DNA of 24,367 nt, taken from positions 1 to 24,367 of the forward strand of contig NZ_DATESC010000004.1 of assembly GCF_035271045.1 (NCBI RefSeq). Reading direction: 5' to 3'. Position 1 is the stretch's first letter. Every line of letters begins with the position of its first letter. Origin of the DNA: Marinospirillum sp035271045. Lineage in GTDB: Bacteria > Pseudomonadota > Gammaproteobacteria > Pseudomonadales > Halomonadaceae. Shown here one piece after another: positions 15,460 to 23,701 of this stretch. The position numbers and the translations under genes are program-made. The notes under the pieces were generated by a model. The model made no database searches and was not told the origin of the DNA. It saw nothing but the letters and a program-made list of their open reading frames with translations.

Positions 15460-17373
15460 CTAGATATTAAATTGGTTTGTTTCCGTCTTTAAAGTTTGTG
15501 CTAGATTGGTTAGTAGCGCTGAAGCTGAAGCAGTATCACGTGCATGATTGGTCACATCACGAATACCGTCATTTAGCTGATTTAAGGTTAGGTTTAACTC
15601 AGAAATCACCGCACTTTGTTCTTCAGTTGCACTGGCAATTTGCTGGTTAAGCTCTAAAATCTCATGAGTAGAGTCAGCGGTTTGGTTAAAACGCCGTGTC
15701 GATTCCCGCGAGCTTTCAGTTCCCTCTGCTGCAAAAGTGCTGCATTGCTGCATTTTTTTTAGGGCTTGCTGTGCTGCATGACGGAAACTCTCAATTTTCT
15801 CACGAATGCTGCCTGCCGCTTGTTGTGAGTTACCCGCTAAAGACCTAACTTCATCAGCAACGACGGCAAAGCCGCGGCCGTGTTCACCCGCCCGTGCTGC
15901 CTCAATAGCGGCATTTAAAGCTAACAAGTTAGTTTGTTCAGCAATGCTACTAATGATGCTTAAAACCTGATCGATTTCTTGGGTGCGACTGTTTAATTCA
16001 GAAACTATATTGGCAGTTGCAACGACTTCTTGTTCAAGTTGGTCAATGGTTTTTTGACTGGCGCTTACTTGGTCACGACCTGCATTGGTTTGTTGTACGG
16101 CTGTTTCAGCACGTTCAGAAGCCCACACCGTATTTTGTGCGACTTCGTGAATAGCGCTATTCATTTCTTCCAATGCAGCAACCAGTTGCGTAGTAATGGA
16201 TGCTTGGTGGCTAGATTCACTTAGTAGCATTTGACTGTTCTGATCTAATTGCTCAGAAGCAGCAAATAGCTCTTCTGTTGAGCCGCTGATTTTAGAAACC
16301 AGCCCTTGAAAACTATCCATCATGGCATTTAATGCTTGGCCTGTAATGGCTACTTCATCTTGCCCTGTTACTGTCGCTCTTAGTTGTAAATTGCCGGTTT
16401 GCTGAATTTTTTGCACAACATCTTTAATGTGCTGCAAAGGCTTAATAACAATGCTTTGACTAAACACCCACGCTAGCGCCATACCAATAATCAGTGCCGC
16501 AATAGACATAAGGCTTAGTAGCCACTGAAGTAAATTTAAGCGTTCAAATACTTCACTGTTTTTAGCCGTAACACCCAATACCCAGCCTGTATTTTCAATG
16601 GGTGCAAAGCCTATCAAGTAATCTTGCTGATCTGCATCCACGTTTAAATTAACAGTCCCCTTGCGTTGATCTAAGAGTGTCTTAAAAGTAGCTATATTCT
16701 CTGGGCTACCATTTTCAAGCATATTGTGTTGATTAAGTATTCTTTCACGATCACGCCCAGCAATAAGAATACCTTTTTCATTAATAACAAAAGCAAAGCC
16801 ACTCTTTCCAAAACCCAAGTCGTCAGTAATAGTGCTTAATAAACTCGCATCCATTCTGGCAATTAATACGGCCTTAACTTTTTTGGTGGCCTTGTCTTGA
16901 ATCGGTGTTGCCAACATAATAACCGGCTTATTAATAACACGACTAATAATAACGTCAGACATATTGGTTTGGTTTTCAAAGGCTTTAATAATATAGCTGC
17001 GATTACCTAAATCAGCTGTATTACCACCAGGGTAGTGGGCAATACCTGCCGCATTAACCCAGCCTAATCCTAAATAACCAAGGCGTTGCGTTGCTTCCCC
17101 TAAATAGCTTAAAGAATCATCAGAAAGCGCTTGTAATAAAGGTTGTTCGGCGAGTTCAGAAAGGGTGGCTAGCTGAGTGTTAATGCGGCTACGCACGGTA
17201 TCACTCGCACCAACAGCAATATTACTTAGCGCCTGCTCAACTTGCTCGTTAACCGCCAGTGTAGACTGATAAAGTGCGGTTAAACCTAAACTGCCAGAAG
17301 CTAAAAGCAAGACAATAAAAAACACCAGCATTAAACGTTGGCTGATGTTTCTAAAGGGTAAAGACATTGCCAT
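15460..17373 (-). CDS. methyl-accepting chemotaxis protein, dCache sensor
   Basis: A 637-residue transmembrane chemoreceptor. In order: TM1 (about 13-35), a periplasmic region of about 245 residues with dCache-like features (WVNAAGIAHYPGG, DLGNRSYIIKAF, VIMLATPI, GKSGFAFVINEKG), TM2 (about 281-305), HAMP (about 306-358) and a long cytoplasmic signalling coiled coil with the conserved hairpin tip EQTNLLALNAAIEAARAGEH. The ligand cannot be told. The chosen ATG (17371-17373 on the plus strand) has AGAGGA six bases upstream; an in-frame ATG at 17400 would add nine residues without a ribosome site. There is no C-terminal pentapeptide of the NWETF kind for CheR. It lies 76 bases after the soluble receptor gene on the same strand, with a hairpin between. 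Confidence 0.92.
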   Translation of the reverse strand: MAMSLPFRNISQRLMLVFFIVLLLASGSLGLTALYQSTLAVNEQVEQALSNIAVGASDTVRSRINTQLATLSELAEQPLLQALSDDSLSYLGEATQRLGYLGLGWVNAAGIAHYPGGNTADLGNRSYIIKAFENQTNMSDVIISRVINKPVIMLATPIQDKATKKVKAVLIARMDASLLSTITDDLGFGKSGFAFVINEKGILIAGRDRERILNQHNMLENGSPENIATFKTLLDQRKGTVNLNVDADQQDYLIGFAPIENTGWVLGVTAKNSEVFERLNLLQWLLSLMSIAALIIGMALAWVFSQSIVIKPLQHIKDVVQKIQQTGNLQLRATVTGQDEVAITGQALNAMMDSFQGLVSKISGSTEELFAASEQLDQNSQMLLSESSHQASITTQLVAALEEMNSAIHEVAQNTVWASERAETAVQQTNAGRDQVSASQKTIDQLEQEVVATANIVSELNSRTQEIDQVLSIISSIAEQTNLLALNAAIEAARAGEHGRGFAVVADEVRSLAGNSQQAAGSIREKIESFRHAAQQALKKMQQCSTFAAEGTESSRESTRRFNQTADSTHEILELNQQIASATEEQSAVISELNLTLNQLNDGIRDVTNHARDTASASALLTNLAQTLKTETNQFNI

Positions 17374-17412
17374 TTGAAATCCTCTCAATCTTGCATCCAT
17401 TAAATATGGGGT

Positions 17413-17446
17413 TAACAGCCACTAGCCAAGAAAGGAGTGGCTGTTA
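17413..17446 (-). repeat. 11-base-pair intergenic hairpin between the two receptor genes
   Basis: TAACAGCCACT and AGTGGCTGTTA form a perfect 11-bp stem with a 12-base loop, starting four bases after the stop codon of the soluble receptor gene. On the transcribed (minus) strand no T-run follows, so it is a poor intrinsic terminator for these genes; TTGTTATTTT follows on the plus strand instead. It may protect or partly terminate the upstream message, or terminate plus-strand read-through from the suf operon. Confidence 0.6.
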
Positions 17447-17449
17447 TTG

Positions 17450-18538
17450 TTATTTTCTAGCTAGCTCTTCTTGTAGTTGATCTATAAAGGTTACTACCTG
17501 ATGACCAGCATCTTCCATAGCTTCAAGTGCTGCCACTAGCGTTTCCATATCGCCTCTTGCACCGGCTTCTAAAGCTTGGTTGCCGTATTCGTGTACTGCT
17601 TTATGAGGGCTATTAAGGTCTCGAAAACTATTTAACTGTTTATAGTTCTTGGCACCATAACCTTCAAAATACCATTTACCTAAGCGACAAGCCGTATGAT
17701 CACCTGCGCATTCATTAAAGCGACCTTCACTAATTCTTTGGTAAATACCTGCTTTCCAGACTGCATGGTCTAGTTTAACAGTATTTAAAAAAGCATTGGT
17801 GGTGGTTTCGTGAATAACGCTTTGCATGTGATTAGAGCTTTGAATAACTTGATCAACAATGTTATTAATTTGTACGGAAGAACTAGAAACGTCTTCGGCA
17901 CCCACTTGGCTAATATCGACTAAATTGCGAATGCTTTCAATTTGGCGAATAATTTCTGCAATCAGCTTTTCTATTTCGCCACTGGCTGAACTTGCTTTAC
18001 CAGCCAATTGACGCACTTCATCGGCAACCACGGCAAAACCACGACCATGTTCGCCCGCCCGCGCCGCTTCAATGGCTGCGTTAAGTGCTAGAAGATTGGT
18101 TTGATCTGAAACTTCTTGAATGCTACTGATTAGACGACCAATGTTTTGTGCGGTTGCCTCTAGTGTACGAGCACTCGTTGAACTTTGTTCAGCTTGCTGG
18201 CTGATAATTTGTGCTCTACGATCTAATTGCTCAACCGCAGCGCGAGTCTGGTTAAAAATTTCATCAAGCAGTTTTAAGGCTTTGCGTTCACCGCGTAGAA
18301 CATCAGTATCCCTTGCTAAACCATCACGCACAGCGTTTAACATGGCGCTGCCACGTTGATTTACCTGTTGAATTTTTTCCATCTGATCGCAATGGCTAGC
18401 CTTGGTATGAATGTCTTCACGTAAACGTTTGATTTCTTGTTGTAGCTGCTGCACTTCTTGCTGGTGCTGGTTTTGAGCCAATTCTAATTTTTCACGTAAC
18501 TGTAAGTTTTCTTTTTTCAGCGCATGACCAAAAATCAT
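17450..18538 (-). CDS. soluble chemoreceptor with C-terminal CZB zinc domain
   Basis: A 362-residue cytoplasmic methyl-accepting protein without transmembrane segments. Residues 5-60 form a glutamine- and charge-rich coiled coil; the signalling hairpin follows, with tip DQTNLLALNAAIEAARAGEH (about 145-164). The C-terminus (about 255-355) is a chemoreceptor zinc-binding domain with the expected 3His/1Cys ligands: H258, C284 (in CRLGKWY), H312 and H316 (in PHKAVH). CZB domains bind zinc tightly and in other bacteria sense zinc or hypochlorous acid through the cysteine. An excellent ribosome site, AAGGAGAT, precedes the ATG. The first gene of a receptor pair, divergent from the TraB-family gene. 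Confidence 0.93.
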   Translation of the reverse strand: MIFGHALKKENLQLREKLELAQNQHQQEVQQLQQEIKRLREDIHTKASHCDQMEKIQQVNQRGSAMLNAVRDGLARDTDVLRGERKALKLLDEIFNQTRAAVEQLDRRAQIISQQAEQSSTSARTLEATAQNIGRLISSIQEVSDQTNLLALNAAIEAARAGEHGRGFAVVADEVRQLAGKASSASGEIEKLIAEIIRQIESIRNLVDISQVGAEDVSSSSVQINNIVDQVIQSSNHMQSVIHETTTNAFLNTVKLDHAVWKAGIYQRISEGRFNECAGDHTACRLGKWYFEGYGAKNYKQLNSFRDLNSPHKAVHEYGNQALEAGARGDMETLVAALEAMEDAGHQVVTFIDQLQEELARK

Positions 18539-18604
18539 TTTTATCTCCTTTTTAAACTATGGTAACACGCAGCTATTTTTTGTAATAGTTAGTAGTGGTG
18601 CGTC

Positions 18605-18630
18605 TTATATGCCTATATCTTATATTTTTA
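18605..18630 (-). promoter_or_regulatory. weak sigma-28-like promoter candidate for receptor genes
   Basis: On the minus strand TAAA and GCATATAA are separated by 14 bases. The FliA consensus is TAAAGTTT-N11-GCCGATAA, which puts 15 bases between the same elements, so spacing is one base short and the -10 part matches six of eight. It lies about 67 bases upstream of the soluble receptor ATG, where such a promoter is expected for chemotaxis genes. The 213-base gap shows no other clear signal. Confidence 0.25.
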
Positions 18631-18751
18631 GATGTTGAAAAAATTAGTATGTAACTTGTTGTAGTATTTTGTTATTTGCTTTGGTTGACCTGACTTTTAA
18701 TACTAAGTCTGTTCTAATGTTGGTTTTTTTGATTTCAGCAAGAGATCCTGC

Positions 18752-19972
18752 ATGAATACCAGTCAATCTAATGAATCGTCTAGCGGTCCACGCAAAATAT
18801 TACATAAATATAACACTGAATACACCTTGTTGGGTACAGCGCACGTTTCTAAAGCCAGCGCTGATGAGGTGCGTCAATTAATTCAAAGTGGCGAATTTGA
18901 TGCCGTTGCTATTGAGTTATGTCCTGCCCGTTTCGCGTCTTTAAAAGACCCTGATGCGTTAGCAAAGCTTGATCTTTTTCAAGTGATTAAACAGGGTAAA
19001 GCAGGCATGGTTGCTGCGAATTTGGCTTTGGGTTCTTTCCAGCAACGGGTGGCCGAAGAGTCGGGTATCGCGCCGGGTGCAGAAATGCAAGCCGCTATAG
19101 AAGAAGCTGATAAGTATAATTTACCCTTATTAGTGATTGACCGCGATGTAGGCATTACCCTTAAACGGGTTTATCGCAGCGTACCTTGGTGGCAAAGAGC
19201 TGGCTTAATTATGGGCTTGTTTACCAGTTTATTTTCCAAAGAAAAGGTGTCCGCTGCGGAAATAGAAAAGTTAAAAGAAGGCGATATACTAGAAGCAACC
19301 TTTAGCGAATTTGCGGCTGAATCAGCGCAGATGTATCAAACCCTTGTTGCTGAACGGGATCATTATATGGCGCTTAGGTTGGCGCAAGACAATGGTGACA
19401 GCCAGTATAAAAAAGTATTGGTGGTTATTGGTGCTGGGCATTTAAAAGGTTTAAGTGAAAACTTGAACGGTCATTTACCTGAGAATCCAACCGAACAGCT
19501 CGCCATTTTAAATAGCCTTCCTGACGGTAATAAGTGGTTAAAATTTGTACCTTGGCTCATTGTTGCCTTGATTTTATCGGGTTTTGTGATTGGTTTTAGC
19601 CGTGATACTGGGCTAGGCACACAAATGGTGATTGACTGGGTATTGATTAACGGTGGCCTTAGTGCATTAGGTGTATTGATTGCTGGTGGGCATCCGCTAA
19701 CCATTTTAACGGCTTTTGTAGCAGCCCCGCTAACATCACTTAACCCAACCATAGGCGCAGGCTTTGTGGCTGCTGCGGCAGAGTTGTATTTCCGCAAGCC
19801 AAAAGTAGCCGATTTTTCAACCTTAAGACAAGATACGGCTAACCTAAAAGGCTGGTGGAAAAACCGCGTTTCACGCACTTTATTAGTGTTTATTTTAGCA
19901 ACCTTGGGTTCAGCAATAGGTACTTATGTGGGCGGCTTTCATATTTATGACCAACTCACCAAAATACTGTAA
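18752..19972 (+). CDS. TraB/PrgY/GumN-family membrane protein
   Basis: A 406-residue protein of the TraB/PrgY family. The soluble N-terminal domain (about 20-260) has the two family GxxH motifs, GTAH (28-31) and GAGH (227-230), and an acidic motif VAIELCPARF; these suggest a metal-dependent protease-like fold related to Tiki/TIKI-type enzymes, though activity is not shown for most members. The C-terminal part holds about four transmembrane helices (from about 262, including the segment APLTSLNPTIGAG). Enterococcal PrgY/TraB reduce pheromone signalling; the proteobacterial role is unknown. The ribosome site (AGAGA) is weak. Twenty bases separate it from the SulP gene, so the two are likely cotranscribed. 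Confidence 0.88.
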   Translation: MNTSQSNESSSGPRKILHKYNTEYTLLGTAHVSKASADEVRQLIQSGEFDAVAIELCPARFASLKDPDALAKLDLFQVIKQGKAGMVAANLALGSFQQRVAEESGIAPGAEMQAAIEEADKYNLPLLVIDRDVGITLKRVYRSVPWWQRAGLIMGLFTSLFSKEKVSAAEIEKLKEGDILEATFSEFAAESAQMYQTLVAERDHYMALRLAQDNGDSQYKKVLVVIGAGHLKGLSENLNGHLPENPTEQLAILNSLPDGNKWLKFVPWLIVALILSGFVIGFSRDTGLGTQMVIDWVLINGGLSALGVLIAGGHPLTILTAFVAAPLTSLNPTIGAGFVAAAAELYFRKPKVADFSTLRQDTANLKGWWKNRVSRTLLVFILATLGSAIGTYVGGFHIYDQLTKIL

Positions 19973-19992
19973 TTCACTTTCAAGAGAAAAAA

Positions 19993-21480
19993 ATGCTTTT
20001 ATCGGTTAAACAAAACTGGTTTTCTAACGTGCGTGGGGATATGTTGGCTGGGGTTGTTGTTGCCTTAGCATTAGTGCCCGAGTCTATCGCTTTTTCTATT
20101 ATTGCAGGGGTTGATCCTAAAGTTGGGTTATATGCCTCTTTTTGTATTGCGGTAGTGATTGCTTTTACGGGTGGTCGCCCCGGTATGATTTCTGCTGCAA
20201 CGGGTGCTATGGCATTGCTAATGGTGACGCTGGTAAAAGAGCATGGTTTGGAGTATTTGCTGGCGGCAACGGTTTTAACAGGTGTGTTGCAAATTATTGC
20301 AGGCTATTTAAAGTTGGGTAGCCTAATGCGTTTTGTATCACGCTCGGTCATTACTGGTTTTGTAAACTCGCTTGCTATTTTAATTTTTATGGCGCAACTG
20401 CCTGAATTAACCAATGTTACTTGGCACGTTTATGCCATGACTTTGGCCGGTTTAGGCATTATTTATTTGTTTCCTTATGTGCCAGTAATTGGCAAATTAT
20501 TGCCTTCAGCCTTAGTGTGTATTTTAACGTTAACTGCCATTGCGCTTTATTGGGGAATGGATATACGCACAGTCGGCGATATGGGTGATTTGCCTGATAC
20601 TTTGCCTATTTTTTTATGGCCTAATGTGCCGTTTACTTTAGACACACTGATAATTATTTTTCCCTACTCGGTGATGTTAATGGCTGTGGGTTTATTGGAG
20701 TCTATGTTAACAGCAACCATTGTTGATGATATGACCGATACCAAAAGCGATAAGAATCGTGAATGTAAAGGGCAAGGTGTTGCTAATTTGGTCGCGGGTG
20801 GCTTTGGTGGGATGGCGGGTTGCGCCATGATTGGTCAGTCAGTTATTAATATTAAATCAGGTGGTCGCACGCGCCTTTCAACCTTAACAGCAGGTTTAGT
20901 GCTGCTTATTCTGGTGGTTTTTTTATCCGACTTTTTGTCTATTATTCCTATGGCTGCTTTGGTTGCGGTGATGATTATGGTCTCTATTGGCACCTTTAGT
21001 TGGAAGTCAATTATCGATATTAAAAAACATCCACTTTCTACTAATATAGTTATGTTGACCACTGTTGTTGTGGTTGTATTCAGCCATAATTTAGCATTGG
21101 GTGTATTTATTGGTGTGCTGTTAGCTGCGATGTTCTTTGCTAATAAAGTAGGGCATTACATGGTCGTTAATAAAGACGAACTAGGCGATGGTACAAGGGT
21201 TTATACCATATTGGGTCAGGTATTCTTTGCTTCATCCAATAAGTTTATTGAATCATTTGATTTAAAAGAAACGGTTGAAAAAGTGGTTATTGATTTAACT
21301 GCTGCTCATTTTTGGGACATTACCGCGGTTGAATCGTTAGATAGAGTCGTTATTAAGCTACGTGAGCAGGGTGCTGATGTTGAACTTTTAGGTTTAAATG
21401 AAGCTAGCGCCACCATTGTTGATCGCTTTGGTACACATGATGACGCTAAATATTTGGCTAAAGTGCTGGTCAAAAATTAA
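19993..21480 (+). CDS. SulP-family anion transporter
   Basis: A 495-residue inner-membrane transporter with a SulP core (about 1-390) and a short STAS domain (about 400-490). Family features are ALVPESIAFSIIAGVDPKVG, GGRPGMISAATGAMALL, LLESMLTATIVDDMTDTKSD and GGFGGMAGCAMIGQSV. It is clearly not a duplicate of the DauA-type protein at 770-2506: it lacks that protein's GGSRFSVSGPT and WNMSEAH signatures and has a shorter tail. The substrate (sulfate, bicarbonate or other) cannot be told. In the likely two-gene operon with the TraB-family gene; the stop overlaps the stop of the convergent antiporter gene. Confidence 0.9.
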   Translation: MLLSVKQNWFSNVRGDMLAGVVVALALVPESIAFSIIAGVDPKVGLYASFCIAVVIAFTGGRPGMISAATGAMALLMVTLVKEHGLEYLLAATVLTGVLQIIAGYLKLGSLMRFVSRSVITGFVNSLAILIFMAQLPELTNVTWHVYAMTLAGLGIIYLFPYVPVIGKLLPSALVCILTLTAIALYWGMDIRTVGDMGDLPDTLPIFLWPNVPFTLDTLIIIFPYSVMLMAVGLLESMLTATIVDDMTDTKSDKNRECKGQGVANLVAGGFGGMAGCAMIGQSVINIKSGGRTRLSTLTAGLVLLILVVFLSDFLSIIPMAALVAVMIMVSIGTFSWKSIIDIKKHPLSTNIVMLTTVVVVVFSHNLALGVFIGVLLAAMFFANKVGHYMVVNKDELGDGTRVYTILGQVFFASSNKFIESFDLKETVEKVVIDLTAAHFWDITAVESLDRVVIKLREQGADVELLGLNEASATIVDRFGTHDDAKYLAKVLVKN

Positions 21481-23033
21481 CCAGTAGCAATTTCTTTATC
21501 GGCTTCTCTAAGTAGGTGCTTGGCTAATCCTATGCCTGTTTCTGAAAAGGTTTGATGCGTATAGTTAGCACCTGCTGCATTAATGGCTTCGGCATCTTCA
21601 GTAAAAGAACTATGGCTAATAATCACGCCAGTAAAGCCGTTGGCTCTTAATTTAGTTGCAGCTATAATTTTAGCTTCTACATCATTGGCGGTAAGTAGTA
21701 CGTACTTTAAATGAGGTGCTTGTAATTGTTGCCACAGCATTTGGTCTTCTGCATCTGCAAATACTGCGTTAAAGCCATCGGTGATTAGCTTTTCAACTTT
21801 TATTGGATCTGAATCGATTCCTACTATTGAAAGTCCTTTATTTTCAAGGTACAGATAAGCCGCTGTGCCAGTGCGACCTAAGCCAATAATTAAAACGTCT
21901 TCTTTTATAATTAATGGTTGCTCGTCTGGGTGAAAGCCTTTTCTTTCAAACGGAACAAGGTGTTTAGACAGTTTTTCATACAAAGGCTGTGCTACGCGGT
22001 ATAAAGGTGCAGAAATTAAGAATGACAGACTAACGGCTAACGCTAAAGGAACTAACCATTCCGGCAAAAGTAAGCTAGCAACAATTAAGCCGAATTCACT
22101 GAAATTGGTCAGGCTTAAACCGGTTAAAAAAGCACTGCGTGCCCGCAATTTAAAAGCTAACAGCAAGAAGAAGAATAAAATACCTTTAATGGGTAGTAAT
22201 AGTGTTACTACTAGCGCAAAAATAATGGCATTGCTGTCAGGTAAGCCGCCAATACCAATTTGTAAAAAGAAACCGATTAAGAAAACTTCTTTAATGCTCC
22301 ACAAAGCTTTAGACAATTCATGTGAACGCGGGTGATTGGCTAGTAATGCACCAAAGGCTAAAGCACCCAATTCAGAACTTAGGCCTACGCTTTCAAAACC
22401 AAAACCACCGATGACCAAGGCAAGCAATAAACCTAGTAATACCAGTAGTTCGTCTTGGCCACTAAAATCTAATAGTTTATAAAAAATAGGTCTTAATAAA
22501 GGAATACCAAAGACAACCAATGCCCACATGGATGGTGTGCTGCCGCTGGCTAGGCTCATTACAAATAAAGCAATTAAATCTTGTATTACTAATATACCGA
22601 TAGCAACACGGCCATGAAACGCTCGTAATTCTCGCTTACCTTCCAATACTTTAGCCGCCAGCACTGTACTAGAAAATGACAGCGCAACGGCTAGCATTAG
22701 TGCAGTGTAAGCACTAACATCTATAAAATAGAAAATACCGGGTGCGAAAATAGCACAAGAAATAATAAAATGAATAAGCCCACCACCCACTACTTCGGGC
22801 TGTGCTAGGCTTTTAATTTTTAGTTTTAAACCTACTGTAAAAAGTAATAATAAAACCCCTAAATGGGCAAGGTGTTGCAATGCAGTAGTACTTTCTGCAG
22901 GTAAACCAATGAATTGGCTAGAGGCTGAAATTGCAAAGCCTGCAGCAAGATAGCCAATTAAAGGCGGTAAACCCAAGGTTTTTACAGCCGCTCCTAGGCC
23001 AAATGCAAAAATAATCCACACAGCTTCAGTCAT
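21477..23033 (-). CDS. CPA2 (KefB-type) cation/proton antiporter with RCK domain
   Basis: A 518-residue inner-membrane protein. A Na+/H+-exchanger-type domain with about twelve helices (5-365) contains the CPA2 segment FSSTVLAAKVL and the family QD pair in ILVIQDLIAL, whose Asp is essential in KefC-like and related proteins. A cytosolic TrkA-N/RCK nucleotide-binding domain (about 375-500) follows, with the Rossmann motif VLIIGLGRTG and an acidic IDSD at the end of the second strand, consistent with NAD(H) binding. Likely exports potassium or sodium in exchange for protons. It is shorter than E. coli KefB/KefC (about 600 residues) and lacks the long linker. The ribosome site is weak. It converges with the SulP gene, with stops sharing TTAA. 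Confidence 0.9.
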   Translation of the reverse strand: MTEAVWIIFAFGLGAAVKTLGLPPLIGYLAAGFAISASSQFIGLPAESTTALQHLAHLGVLLLLFTVGLKLKIKSLAQPEVVGGGLIHFIISCAIFAPGIFYFIDVSAYTALMLAVALSFSSTVLAAKVLEGKRELRAFHGRVAIGILVIQDLIALFVMSLASGSTPSMWALVVFGIPLLRPIFYKLLDFSGQDELLVLLGLLLALVIGGFGFESVGLSSELGALAFGALLANHPRSHELSKALWSIKEVFLIGFFLQIGIGGLPDSNAIIFALVVTLLLPIKGILFFFLLLAFKLRARSAFLTGLSLTNFSEFGLIVASLLLPEWLVPLALAVSLSFLISAPLYRVAQPLYEKLSKHLVPFERKGFHPDEQPLIIKEDVLIIGLGRTGTAAYLYLENKGLSIVGIDSDPIKVEKLITDGFNAVFADAEDQMLWQQLQAPHLKYVLLTANDVEAKIIAATKLRANGFTGVIISHSSFTEDAEAINAAGANYTHQTFSETGIGLAKHLLREADKEIATG

Positions 23034-23073
23034 TATATAAGTCCGTCATAACTTTAAAAAAAGAGGATGAATT

Positions 23074-23129
23074 AAGTCAGCTTGAACAGGGTAAATCAAG
23101 CAATAACGTTAAAAAAGTATTGCTGACTT
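23074..23129 (-). promoter_or_regulatory. nested inverted repeats upstream of the antiporter gene
   Basis: AAGTCAGC (23074-23081) pairs with GCTGACTT (23122-23129), and AGCAATA (23099-23105) pairs with TATTGCT (23118-23124). The two stems share bases 23122-23124, so both cannot fully form at once. They lie 40-100 bases upstream of the antiporter start on its strand. A regulatory leader or operator is possible; chance cannot be excluded in this AT-rich gap. Confidence 0.3.
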
Positions 23130-23214
23130 TAATATGAATATACCACTTAAATATCCGCCAGTTGAATTACCAAGGCTTTAAGCCTGATAAGGGTATTTAT
23201 AAAATCGCGTAAGA

Positions 23215-23235
23215 CCTCGTACTTTTAGTGCGAGG
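23215..23235 (+). repeat. IS left-end hairpin
   Basis: CCTCGTAC (23215-23222) and GTGCGAGG (23228-23235) pair over eight positions, one a G-T wobble, around a TTTTA loop. The trailing GAGGATG is shared with the right-end hairpin of the other copy. IS605 TnpA recognises such subterminal hairpins in single-stranded DNA. Confidence 0.65.
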
Positions 23236-23246
23236 ATGGATAGCGA

Positions 23247-23264
23247 GGGTTGCTTCTGCAACCC
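23247..23264 (-). terminator. hairpin at the tnpA stop codon
   Basis: GGGTTGC-TTCT-GCAACCC is a perfect seven-bp stem; its outermost base pair includes the last base of the tnpA stop codon. It could end the tnpA message, but no T-run follows on the minus strand, so it may instead be part of the element's end structure. Confidence 0.4.
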
Positions 23265-23680
23265 TACTGGGGTTTTGTCTGCTGCTCTATGTATTGACGA
23301 ATCACTGCAATAGGCGCACCGCCTACGCTGCCAGCATAGTAGCTAGGACTCCATAATGCGTTCTTCATGTAGGCAGGTTTAATTAACTCAGGGTGCATTT
23401 GCTTAAGTCGGCGGCTTGCTACGCCTTTCAAGCTATTCACCAAGCGTGATGCAGAAACCTTGGGAGGAAAGTTTACTAGAAGGTGTACGTGGTCAGCTTC
23501 GCCGTTAAATTCAACCAATTCTGCCTCAAAACTTACGCACACACCGCTAAAAATACTTTCAAGCGATTTTAGGTGTTGACTACTGAACACGGCACCTCGG
23601 TACTTAGTAATAAAGACCAAGTGAGCATGAAGCTCAAAAACACAGTGTCTACCTGTTCTATATTGGTTGTTTTTAATCAT
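23264..23680 (-). CDS. tnpA: IS200/IS605 Y1 transposase TnpA
   Basis: A complete 138-residue Y1 HUH single-strand transposase, normal length for the family. The HUH motif is HVH (H64, H66, in GEADHVHLLV) and the catalytic tyrosine is Y130 in VIRQYIEQQ, with Q134 completing the YxxxQ arrangement of the active site. The N-terminal HLVFITKYR block is also typical. It cuts and joins the single-stranded ends, using hairpins rather than terminal inverted repeats. Only 21 bases separate its start from that of tnpB, and neither gene has a good ribosome site, which fits low transposition. Confidence 0.95.
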   Translation of the reverse strand: MIKNNQYRTGRHCVFELHAHLVFITKYRGAVFSSQHLKSLESIFSGVCVSFEAELVEFNGEADHVHLLVNFPPKVSASRLVNSLKGVASRRLKQMHPELIKPAYMKNALWSPSYYAGSVGGAPIAVIRQYIEQQTKPQ

Positions 23681-23701
23681 AGACTAACTATATTTGAAGG
23701 T

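Noticed and set aside
23173..23185. AGGCTT-T-AAGCCT palindrome as a terminator or IS end
   Set aside because: Short stem without a usable loop or T-run, and too far from the left-end hairpin to be its partner.
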